Shown: positions 1 to 5,308 of the stretch, one piece after another | How the letters are laid out: every line of letters starts with the position of its first letter | Numbering within the stretch: position 1 is the first letter of the stretch | Source: Phycisphaerae bacterium | GTDB lineage: Bacteria > Planctomycetota > Phycisphaerae > UBA1845 > Fen-1342 | Length of the DNA: 5,308 nt | Assembly (NCBI GenBank): GCA_020058145.1 | Contig: JAGVEP010000271.1 | Location: 1 to 5,308, forward strand | Direction: 5' to 3' | The notes under the pieces: generated by a model | Seen by the model: only the letters and a program-made list of their open reading frames with translations | Told to the model about the DNA's origin: nothing | Databases searched by the model: none | Position numbers and translations under genes: made by a program

Positions 1-159
1 CCACTGCGTTTCGTCGTTCGCGCCTGTGATTGCAACTCCATTTCTGACAAATGGTTATTGCTTATCTACATGCCATTCGTGGCTGTCCCTATTTACGCTG
101 CAGCTATTGCGGCGCTCATCCTTCGACGATCGTGTCGCCCAAACGCACAAACGCAGTAA
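1..159 (+). CDS. Possible C-terminal end of a membrane protein (partial, left edge)
   Basis: Reading frame 1 is open from the first base to a TAA at 157-159, giving 52 residues with no start in the window. Residues about 18-42 (from KWLLLIYMPF to ALILRR) form one hydrophobic stretch long enough for a membrane span. A basic LRRSCR follows it, which would place a short C-terminus in the cytoplasm by the positive-inside rule. The family is not recognised. Caution is needed because the other two forward frames are also open across most of this stretch, third-position GC is only about half (27 of 52 codons), and a 52-codon opening can arise by chance. The hydrophobic segment is the only real support. 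It could equally be non-coding DNA. Confidence 0.3.
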   Translation, partial: PLRFVVRACDCNSISDKWLLLIYMPFVAVPIYAAAIAALILRRSCRPNAQTQ

Positions 160-445
160 ACGGGATCGTCTATACGCGTCACACGCCGAGCACGATCGCT
201 GGTGCCGAGGAAATCCGGCAGTTGGATGCTGCTGGTGAGCTACTCAACCGAACGTGGGCGCGACGGAGAGATTGGATGGATTTGACATGAGTGACGCCAG
301 AGAAGCTGATTACGGTCGATGCCGCGCGAATTCGGTCGATTAATTACGAACGCTTGTTCAGTTACCTTCCTACAGTCAGAAGTTATAGGAACTTAGTCAA
401 TCGCCGGCGACGCGAGCGAGCCAGCTCCGAAAGGGCAAGAAGAAG
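160..445. other. Intergenic spacer / leader upstream of the large gene
   Basis: No convincing gene is seen here. A 79-codon forward frame (51-290) crosses it, but it lacks a Shine-Dalgarno and resembles no family I know. Base composition falls toward AT around 330-400, as expected for a promoter region. The octamer CGGTCGAT occurs at 313-320 and again at 333-340, exactly 20 bases apart. An in-frame stop (TAG, 386-388) separates this region from the large gene. No clear -35/-10 pair was found; TTACCT (362-367) and TATAGG (384-389) with a 16-base spacer is a poor match. Confidence 0.5.
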
Positions 446-3400
446 ATGCACGTACAGGCAAGACAGCGGCAGAACGGCTTGGGACATACGACGTGGTGGA
501 GTTGGGCATTGGTGTTCGTGCTGCCTGCGTCGGCACTGGCGGACGTGCGTGAGCCGGGGAGAATTCGACTCGCCCGGGAATCGCTGCTTCCCGCGCTGCC
601 CGGCCAGCCGTACTCCGGCGTGGTGGAATTCACGTCGCCGCAGGATGGCGTGATCGAAAAAGTCGAGATCGGCGGGGTCGGCTGGGAGGTCGGCTCGGTT
701 GGATTCTCCACTGCGATCGACGTGAAACGCGGCGAGACGATTCGCATCCCGTTTCAAGCCGACGTGAAGGCCGGCGCTGAGAAGCTGGAAATCCGCGTCA
801 CCGTGAGCGGAAAGCGGGTCGAGAAGAAATTTGACTTGAGTCCGGACCGGATCGCGGCGCTCGGAAAAGACCGGTCCTCGGGGCGTGTTGACGATATCGG
901 CGCGGCTCCGTCCGGCGATGGGGGCGACGGCATCGGTCCACGCGGCTGCGACGATTATTTGATTCGCGCTCACGGACGGATTGAATATGTCCGGCCGGAT
1001 GGACAGGTGATTGGCGTAGATGGCATCCGCTTTCAGATCATGGACGAGGACACGTTCGATTCCGAGGTGATTTACGAGGGTTATACGAATGAACAAGGCG
1101 CGTTCGACATAACGACATGCTGGGATGATTGCGATGTCAGCGGTTGTGACGATCCCGACGTATACCTGCGCTACGACTGCAATACGGGCGTTTCGTTTGT
1201 GCGGAACGACGACGCCGGCGAGGATATTTACGCCTGGAGCACAATCGACACGCTGATTTTCGAGAACTTCACCGGGCCCGAGATCGACTTTGGCAATCAG
1301 CGGCCAACGGACACGGCCACGTTTCCGGCCCTGCACATCCACAACAGCATGGTCCGGGCACACCGCTACGTGGCTGAAACCGCCGCCTACGTTTCTGCGC
1401 ACGTGGCCGTCGTATGGCAGGACGGCCCCGGCGCTTTCTACATCGCTTCAGCAGATGAAATCCACATCGGCCCCGACGAACAGTGGGGCGAGGGCACGCA
1501 GGTCCACGAGTGGGGCCATCATCTGCTGTATGAATGGACCGCGCCGGTCAGCCCGAGCTACTGCAACGGTTTCTGCGATGATCCGAATGTGAACAACTGC
1601 GGGACGGAGGGTTGCGTCGGCGGCGGCGGGCATTGCATCTGGTGCAACGAAACCGACACCGACGCCTGGAACGAGGGATTCCCGGACTGGCTCGGCTCCG
1701 TCGTGATGCGTATTTGGCAGGGCCGCTACGGCGAACCACCGCCGCTCGCGATCAATGATAGTCGTTACACGCTCGAGTTCCTTCAGACCTGCTGCGATGG
1801 CACGGCGCACAATGCACTGCTCACGGAAGGCTTCGTCGGCGCCCTGCTGCGCGATATCGAGGATCCGCCGCAGGATACCGGGCAGATCGCCTGTCCGCAG
1901 GACTCGCTGGCGCTCAACGGCGACGAAATCCTGGCCGTGGTGCGCGAATATCGGCCGATCCGCGTCACCGAGTTCATCAACGGCTTCCGGACCGAGTATC
2001 CGCAGCTCGACCACGACTTTCGCAGCACTGCGCAATCCGTCGCGGCGGTGTACGTCATGGGATGGACGTCGTCGCCGCTTCAGGTTGTCTTCACCAGCGG
2101 CTGCGGCACCTATCGCAACGGCGAGACGATCACGCTGTCGGTTCAGACCAACGCCTCGCGTTATTCCACCTGCATGCAATGGCGGCGCGACGGCTCGAAT
2201 CTCGTGGACGGCGGTCGCGTGAGCGGCGCGACGACGGATACGCTGATCATCACGGACGCCGGGGCCAGTGACGTCGGGCAGTACACGCTGCGGATCACGT
2301 CTTGCGACGGCGCGCTGCCGACTCAGTGCAATGGAACGCAAATCACGACTTCGCCGCCGATTGCGGTTCGCGTCATCAGCGCCAGCCCGCCGGCGCATCG
2401 CGTCACGGGCTGGGGCTTCAACGCGTACGGCCAACTGGGCCGCGGGACGACGATCCCGGACTTTGACGTGAACCCGGGCGACGTGATCAACCTGAACAAC
2501 GTGGTCGCCGTAACGACGGGTCAGTGGAACTCACACGCGATTCTCGCGGACGGCACCGTGTGGGGCTGGGGCTACCAGTACCTGGGTGATGGCACGAGTC
2601 AAACCAGCGCCACGCCGGTGCAGGCCAACGGCCTGACCGACATCGTCGCCGTTTCCGGCGGCGGTTTCTACGGGACCAGTATGGCGCTGGACGCGAGCGG
2701 GCATGTGTGGACGTGGGGCAGCGGATCCCTTTCCCAACTCGGATACGAAAGCTATCTCGCGCTCAACCCTGTGCAGTTGGACCTGGAATGCCTGGTGGAT
2801 ATTTCGATGGGTTCCTTCTTCGCCGCGGCCGTCACGGGCGACGGTTCGCTCTGGGTTTGGGGACTCGATTATTACGGCCAAGCGGGGCTGGGCGGGGGCA
2901 ACGTCCGTTATTGGACGCCGCAGCACGTGACCGACCTGAGCAACGTCGTCGAAGTCGAGGTCGGGGGGTACCATACGCTGGTGCGGCTCGCGGACGGCAC
3001 GGTCTGGGCGGCGGGGCACAACGGGGTCGGGCAGCTTGGCGATGGAACCTTGGTGAATCGCAACCGCTTCGTGCAGGTCATCGGGCTCTCGAATGTAACG
3101 CAGATCTCGGCCGGCTGGCAACATAACCTGGCGGTACGGGCCGATTCGACCCCGTGGGCATGGGGCCATTACTGGGCAGTCGGGACCGGGTCGAACACTT
3201 TGGACAACCCCACGCCGGCCCCGGTGCTCAACCTCCCGACCGTACGCTCGCTCGACGCCGGAAACCAGATCAGCGCGTTCGTCGACGAAGACGGCACGAT
3301 CTGGACCTGCGGCAACAACAACTATGGCCAGCTTTGCCGTCCAACCGGCACTGGTCGCGAGCCGCTTCCGGTGGACACGCGCGTCGGTGCGGCCGTGCAG

Positions 3401-4753
3401 GTCAGCGCCGGCGGCGATTTCATGATGGCGATCGCGCCGGGGGCGCGCATCATCGCACCGGTAACGGATCAAATCGCGGCCGGTTGTGCGACGGCGCGAC
3501 TCACAGTCGGCGCGGTGGGCGAGCCGCCGCTCAGCTATCAATGGCTCAGAAACGTCGGTGGTACGTTTGTACCGCTGAATGACGGTGGTCGCATCACGGG
3601 CACGACCACGCCAACGCTCACGATCGGGCAAACGGACGCGCTCGACACGGGCGTCTACCGTGTCGCTGTCGCCAATGCGACGAACGTCGCGTTCAACGAT
3701 CCGGTTTGGTTCGTGACGCCGCCGCTGCTGAACCCGTTTGACTCGCAGCAAGGGGCAGACCACTGGTGGATCAACGAGCGCGGCAATTGGGCCGTGACGG
3801 ACGGCGCGTACGCCGCCGGTGCGCCCAGCTCCAACCCCGCCACCTACAGTTCGTTCCGGCTGCCGCTCCGCGATTTCCTGATCGAGTTGGACGTGACCAG
3901 CACGGCCTTCGCGAACTACAACGCCAACGGCGGAATCTGGCTGCGCTCCCAGTTCACCACCCCCAACGCCCCCAACTACCCCAACGGCGTGCTGCTTGGG
4001 TTCGGGTCCGTTTATCCGGGGGCGACCGGCGATCTGTTCTGGCAGCGGTGGCCGGATTGGCCGCAGAACGTCGCGTTTAACGTGTACACCCCCGGCGCGG
4101 CGATCCACCTGCGCGTCGAGGTGCGTGGCAATACATATACCGCGTATCTCAACGATTCAACGACGCCGACAACCACGCTCACAACGCCGAACTATCCGTC
4201 CGGCAACATCGGGCTGTACGACAACTCCGCCGCGGGTGCGGCGTACGACAACGTCTTCATTCAGACGCTGACGAGCTGCGATCCGAATTCCGGGCTGGAG
4301 CCGGTGCGAATCCTCCAGCGGCCGCTGTCGCAGGCGGTCGCGTCCGGCAGTCAGGTGACGCTGAGCGTCGTCGCGACCGGAACCGGTCCGCTCGGCTATC
4401 AGTGGCTTCGGAACGGCTCCTGTGTCACGGGCGCGAATTCGCCGACCTACTCGTTCACCGCATCCGCGGCGGCCGCGGGGCGCTACGAGTGCACCGTCAC
4501 CAATGCCTGCGGCGCGGTCGGCAGTTACCCGGCAACCGTGACCGTGGAGGGTGGCGGCCCGCCGGGCGACCTGAGTTGCGATGGCGTGGTCAATTTCGAC
4601 GACATCAACCCGTTCATCCTCGCGCTCTCCGACCCGGCCGGCTATCAGATCGCCTTCCCCAACTGCGATTACCTGAACGCCGACTGCGACGGCGATGGGC
4701 TCGTCGACTTCGACGACATCAACGCGTTCGTCGCGATCCTGAGCGGTGGGTGA
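446..4753 (+). CDS. Secreted multidomain protein: putative zinc metallopeptidase with RCC1 propeller, Ig-like domains, jelly roll and dockerin tail
   Basis: This 1435-residue protein begins at the first ATG after an in-frame stop (386-388), with a weak AAAGGG Shine-Dalgarno at 430-435. Residues 1-32 form a signal peptide: a basic n-region, the hydrophobic WWSWALVFVL core, and an ALA cleavage motif before Asp33. Next come a beta-rich region (about 34-132), an Asp/Cys-rich transthyretin-like domain (about 168-285), and a gluzincin-like peptidase (about 290-540; HEWGHH 354-359, putative third ligand Glu410). An Ig-like domain (about 545-646) precedes a seven-blade RCC1-type propeller (about 650-1000). 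The rest is Ig-like (1003-1093), jelly roll (about 1093-1276), Ig-like (1286-1369) and a dockerin-like tail (1374-1435). The many cysteines fit an exported, disulfide-bonded protein. Proteolytic activity is inferred from motifs; substrate and final location (secreted or cell-surface) are unknown. Coding, export and the propeller and dockerin calls are firm; the peptidase call is moderate. Confidence 0.95.
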   Translation: MHVQARQRQNGLGHTTWWSWALVFVLPASALADVREPGRIRLARESLLPALPGQPYSGVVEFTSPQDGVIEKVEIGGVGWEVGSVGFSTAIDVKRGETIRIPFQADVKAGAEKLEIRVTVSGKRVEKKFDLSPDRIAALGKDRSSGRVDDIGAAPSGDGGDGIGPRGCDDYLIRAHGRIEYVRPDGQVIGVDGIRFQIMDEDTFDSEVIYEGYTNEQGAFDITTCWDDCDVSGCDDPDVYLRYDCNTGVSFVRNDDAGEDIYAWSTIDTLIFENFTGPEIDFGNQRPTDTATFPALHIHNSMVRAHRYVAETAAYVSAHVAVVWQDGPGAFYIASADEIHIGPDEQWGEGTQVHEWGHHLLYEWTAPVSPSYCNGFCDDPNVNNCGTEGCVGGGGHCIWCNETDTDAWNEGFPDWLGSVVMRIWQGRYGEPPPLAINDSRYTLEFLQTCCDGTAHNALLTEGFVGALLRDIEDPPQDTGQIACPQDSLALNGDEILAVVREYRPIRVTEFINGFRTEYPQLDHDFRSTAQSVAAVYVMGWTSSPLQVVFTSGCGTYRNGETITLSVQTNASRYSTCMQWRRDGSNLVDGGRVSGATTDTLIITDAGASDVGQYTLRITSCDGALPTQCNGTQITTSPPIAVRVISASPPAHRVTGWGFNAYGQLGRGTTIPDFDVNPGDVINLNNVVAVTTGQWNSHAILADGTVWGWGYQYLGDGTSQTSATPVQANGLTDIVAVSGGGFYGTSMALDASGHVWTWGSGSLSQLGYESYLALNPVQLDLECLVDISMGSFFAAAVTGDGSLWVWGLDYYGQAGLGGGNVRYWTPQHVTDLSNVVEVEVGGYHTLVRLADGTVWAAGHNGVGQLGDGTLVNRNRFVQVIGLSNVTQISAGWQHNLAVRADSTPWAWGHYWAVGTGSNTLDNPTPAPVLNLPTVRSLDAGNQISAFVDEDGTIWTCGNNNYGQLCRPTGTGREPLPVDTRVGAAVQVSAGGDFMMAIAPGARIIAPVTDQIAAGCATARLTVGAVGEPPLSYQWLRNVGGTFVPLNDGGRITGTTTPTLTIGQTDALDTGVYRVAVANATNVAFNDPVWFVTPPLLNPFDSQQGADHWWINERGNWAVTDGAYAAGAPSSNPATYSSFRLPLRDFLIELDVTSTAFANYNANGGIWLRSQFTTPNAPNYPNGVLLGFGSVYPGATGDLFWQRWPDWPQNVAFNVYTPGAAIHLRVEVRGNTYTAYLNDSTTPTTTLTTPNYPSGNIGLYDNSAAGAAYDNVFIQTLTSCDPNSGLEPVRILQRPLSQAVASGSQVTLSVVATGTGPLGYQWLRNGSCVTGANSPTYSFTASAAAAGRYECTVTNACGAVGSYPATVTVEGGGPPGDLSCDGVVNFDDINPFILALSDPAGYQIAFPNCDYLNADCDGDGLVDFDDINAFVAILSGG
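1313..2065 (+). other. Domain: gluzincin-like metallopeptidase region
   Basis: Residues about 290-540 of the large protein. HEWGHH (354-359) matches the HExxH zinc-binding and catalytic helix: His354 and His358 as ligands, Glu355 as general base. Fifty-two residues beyond His358, NEGFPDW places Glu410 in an ExxxD context (Asp414), as in gluzincin peptidases where an E-G-F-x-D helix supplies the third ligand. The later EGFVGALLRDIED segment (461-473) resembles the helix that follows in such enzymes. Between the two motifs lies an insert with six cysteines (373, 377, 385, 390, 397, 400). The exact peptidase family is not assigned. The motifs are seen directly; activity is inferred. Confidence 0.7.
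2393..3445 (+). repeat. Seven RCC1-type beta-propeller repeats
   Basis: Residues about 650-1000 hold seven repeats of about 50 residues. Each is marked by a hydrophobic-W-x-x-G strand, with its glycine at 657, 709, 758, 806, 857, 907 and 956 (intervals 52, 49, 48, 51, 50, 49). Typical RCC1 elements recur: N-x-Y-G-Q-L-G after the strand, a D-G-T turn before it, and V-x-V/I-S-x-G with a following aromatic or His. Seven blades is the number needed to close a propeller. Blades 2, 3 and 6 have degenerate GQLG turns. In bacteria such propellers usually act as binding or scaffolding modules, so no enzymatic role is proposed. Confidence 0.9.
3722..4273 (+). other. Domain: jelly-roll (concanavalin/DUF1080-like) module
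   Basis: Residues about 1093-1276 open with NPFDSQQGADHWW, a frequent entry motif of jelly-roll modules (protein falls into 'F...W' followed by 'W.V.DGAY'). They continue with beta-strand-like segments such as FLIELDV, GGIWLRSQF and VLLGFG, then LRVEVRGNTYTAYLND and GNIGLYDNSAAGAAYDNV. This order matches the DUF1080 and LamG-like concanavalin fold often found in planctomycete exported proteins. It is probably a carbohydrate- or surface-binding module; catalytic residues cannot be assigned from the sequence alone. Confidence 0.65.
4565..4750 (+). other. Domain: two-repeat dockerin-like calcium-binding tail
   Basis: Residues 1374-1435 end the protein. Two 12-residue calcium loops are visible: Asp1375, Ser1377, Asp1379, Asn1383, Asp1386 in the first, and Asp1413, Asp1415, Asp1417, Asp1421, Asp1424 in the second. 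Each is followed by an INPF or INAF helix start. A linker rich in Gly and Pro (GGGPPGD) precedes the domain. Three cysteines (1378, 1407, 1414) fall in or between the repeats. Dockerins of the cellulosome type bind cohesins; in planctomycetes near-identical tails cap many unrelated exported proteins and their partner is not established. Confidence 0.88.
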
Positions 4754-4826
4754 TGCGGACGCCGCGGTCTGAGCGCTCGCAGCCGGGCAGCCGGCGTACC
4801 GCACGGCGCTGGGTCAGGCTGCGCCG
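4754..4826 (+). terminator. Tandem GC-rich hairpins directly after the large gene (candidate terminator)
   Basis: The first hairpin begins at the base after the TGA. TGCGG (4754-4758) pairs with CCGCA (4799-4803), and ACGCCG (4759-4764) pairs with CGGCGT (4792-4797), leaving A4798 bulged: 11 base pairs. Its loop can fold further, for example GCCGG (4782-4786) with CCGGC (4791-4795) as an alternative pairing. A second stem abuts it, CGGCGC (4804-4809) with GCGCCG (4821-4826) around an 11-base loop. No T-run follows, so this is not a classic intrinsic terminator. It could stop transcription weakly, protect the 3' end, or work with Rho. Confidence 0.4.
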
Positions 4827-4969
4827 CGCGGGCCACGGGCTAAGTGAGCTGCCGGACGAATCGTGAGCCGCCGCACAGCCAAGCAGCACGCCCGTCGGGG
4901 ACCCTGGCCCCGCGCCAGCAACTTACCATTCCCTATCGCAGGACTAGGGCGTTGCCCGGCTTGGGCGGC

Positions 4970-4975
4970 TACAAT
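4970..4975 (+). promoter_or_regulatory. Possible -10 box for the small gene and rsmH-like unit
   Basis: TACAAT matches five of six bases of the bacterial -10 consensus and would give a leader of about 70 bases before the ATG at 5054. No good -35 hexamer sits 16-18 bases upstream; the nearest TTGCCC (4952-4957) is only 12 bases away. The inverted repeats at 4931-4949 and 4954-4966 lie where a -35 box or regulator site would be. The call rests on the -10 match and position alone. Confidence 0.3.
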
Positions 4976-5039
4976 GCCCTGAACTTGGTTTTCCGAAGAC
5001 AGGTTTTGTGCGACATTCTGGTGCAGGTTGTTTTCGAGC

Positions 5040-5045
5040 AAGGAG
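5040..5045 (+). promoter_or_regulatory. Strong Shine-Dalgarno that fixes the start of the small gene
   Basis: AAGGAG lies eight bases before the ATG at 5054, which is ideal spacing. It decides in favour of the 36-residue product over the longer frame beginning at 4844. Confidence 0.8.
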
Positions 5046-5053
5046 CAGCGGAT

Positions 5054-5164
5054 ATGGGTGATAAGGGAAAAAAAGACAAAGGAAAAAAGGAACATCAGAA
5101 AACAGCCCAGCGTACTCCGGAGGAGAAACGCAAACTGAAGAAGGAGAAGAAGAAGAACAAGTGA
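5054..5164 (+). CDS. Small lysine-rich protein, MGDKGKKDKGK type
   Basis: This 36-residue protein has 15 Lys and 2 Arg against 6 acidic residues, a net charge of about +11. There is no hydrophobic segment, signal peptide or cysteine. The N-terminus MGDKGKKDKGKKE is a pattern I recall from short hypothetical proteins in planctomycetes and some other bacteria, of unknown function. The C-terminal part (PEEKRKLKKEKKKNK) is likely helical or disordered. It is cytoplasmic by inference, and such charge suits binding RNA, ribosomes or DNA, but nothing in the sequence proves this. The next frame starts seven bases after its TGA, so the two are probably co-transcribed and perhaps translationally coupled. 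Codons are A-rich, unlike the GC-rich neighbours, mainly because of lysine content. Confidence 0.75.
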   Translation: MGDKGKKDKGKKEHQKTAQRTPEEKRKLKKEKKKNK

Positions 5165-5171
5165 TCCGTGC

Positions 5172-5308
5172 ATGACCGGCCGTCCCCCGGATCCTGGCTC
5201 CGGCCCAGCGCCGCGCCGTCGGCGGCCGCGCTATGCGGGCACGCACCCCCGCCGCTTCGACCAGCGCTACAAGGAGCGTGACCCGGACAAGTACCCCGAC
5301 ATCGATGC
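5172..5308 (+). CDS. rsmH: Probable 16S rRNA (cytosine(1402)-N(4))-methyltransferase RsmH, N-terminal fragment (right edge)
   Basis: Forty-five complete codons run off the window. After a Pro/Arg-rich lead (about residues 1-20), the segment RYAGTHPRRFDQRYKERDP followed by DKYPDI matches the N-terminal extension I recall in a subset of RsmH proteins (RYKGTHP(K/R)xFxEKYKExxPEKYxD), which lies before the methyltransferase fold. RsmH uses S-adenosylmethionine to methylate N4 of C1402 in 16S rRNA, at the ribosomal P site. The catalytic domain is outside the window, so identity rests on this extension alone. The ATG at 5172 is chosen because it gives the whole motif; it has no close Shine-Dalgarno, the nearest AAGGAG (5141-5146) being 25 bases away inside the small gene. 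Coupling to that gene is likely. Confidence 0.6.
   Translation, partial: MTGRPPDPGSGPAPRRRRPRYAGTHPRRFDQRYKERDPDKYPDID

Larger units (their letters stand above)
4827..5053. other. Intergenic spacer before the small basic gene
   Basis: This stretch lies between the hairpins and the small gene. An open frame extends the small gene upstream to 4844, but that extension lacks a Shine-Dalgarno and resembles no protein I know, so it is treated as non-coding. It holds a short stem CGGGG/CCCCG (4896-4900 with 4908-4912) and an inverted repeat CCCTA/TAGGG (4931-4935 with 4945-4949). GCCC/GGGC (4954-4957 with 4963-4966) forms another. Composition shifts from GC-rich to more AT-rich after about 4980, as expected for a 5' untranslated leader. 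Confidence 0.5.

Noticed and set aside
26..238. 70-codon forward frame overlapping the same region
   Set aside because: Arg/Ser/Cys/Trp-rich composition, no ribosome site, and it overlaps the other two open frames; it reads as a chance opening.
51..290. 79-codon forward frame in the left spacer, with a CSYCG motif and a helical-looking C-terminal part
   Set aside because: There is no Shine-Dalgarno, no recognisable family and only about 55% GC at third positions, below the large gene. All three forward frames are open over much of this stretch, so openness is weak evidence.
362..389. TTACCT...TATAGG as the promoter of the large gene
   Set aside because: The spacing is acceptable but the -35 matches only three of six bases and the -10 four of six; not better than chance.
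383..1402. 339-codon reverse-strand frame
   Set aside because: Shadow of the large gene on the opposite strand; the forward product has a signal peptide and domains while this one has none.
1448..2434. 328-codon reverse-strand frame
   Set aside because: Same reason: antisense to the peptidase and first Ig-like region, Arg/Ala-rich, no motif.
2531..4108. 525-codon reverse-strand frame
   Set aside because: It lies wholly inside the large gene, is Arg/Val/Asp-rich as expected for an antisense shadow of GC-rich coding DNA, and shows no domain I recognise.
4896..4912. Stem CGGGG/CCCCG with a seven-base loop as a terminator
   Set aside because: Only five base pairs and no following T-run; too weak to call in GC-rich DNA.
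4844..5053. Upstream extension of the small lysine-rich gene in the same frame
   Set aside because: The ATG at 5054 has an ideal Shine-Dalgarno and begins the recognisable MGDKGKK motif; the extension has neither a ribosome site nor a sensible composition.

Overview
The window looks like chromosomal DNA from a GC-rich bacterium, most likely an uncultured planctomycete (Phycisphaerae-like). Two things suggest this. One is the C-terminal dockerin-type tail of the large gene, with paired FDDIN(P/A)F Asp/Asn calcium loops, a style common in planctomycete secreted proteins. The other is the N-terminus of the gene entering at the right edge, which resembles the extended form of the 16S rRNA methyltransferase RsmH. 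The assignment is from memory of these families, not from a search.

Layout: positions 1-159 may hold the tail of an upstream membrane protein (weak call). Positions 160-445 are a less GC-rich spacer with no convincing gene. Positions 446-4753 are one very large gene for a secreted 1435-residue multidomain protein. Its order is: signal peptide, N-terminal beta-rich region, Asp/Cys-rich transthyretin-like domain, putative zinc metallopeptidase (HEWGHH plus a downstream NEGFPDW), Ig-like domain, seven-bladed RCC1-type propeller, Ig-like domain, jelly-roll (concanavalin-like) domain, Ig-like domain and a two-repeat dockerin-like tail. Directly after its stop lie two adjoining GC-rich hairpins, then a spacer of about 230 bases with a possible -10 box. 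Positions 5054-5164 encode a 36-residue, extremely lysine-rich protein with a strong Shine-Dalgarno. Seven bases later a second reading frame starts and runs off the right edge; it is probably rsmH.

The large gene appears to be its own transcription unit: an extracellular or surface protein, probably a protease or adhesin carrying binding modules. The small basic protein and the rsmH-like gene appear to form a separate, tightly spaced unit that may be translationally coupled, which hints at a ribosome or RNA connection for the small protein. No RNA gene, mobile element, CRISPR array or phage signature was seen.
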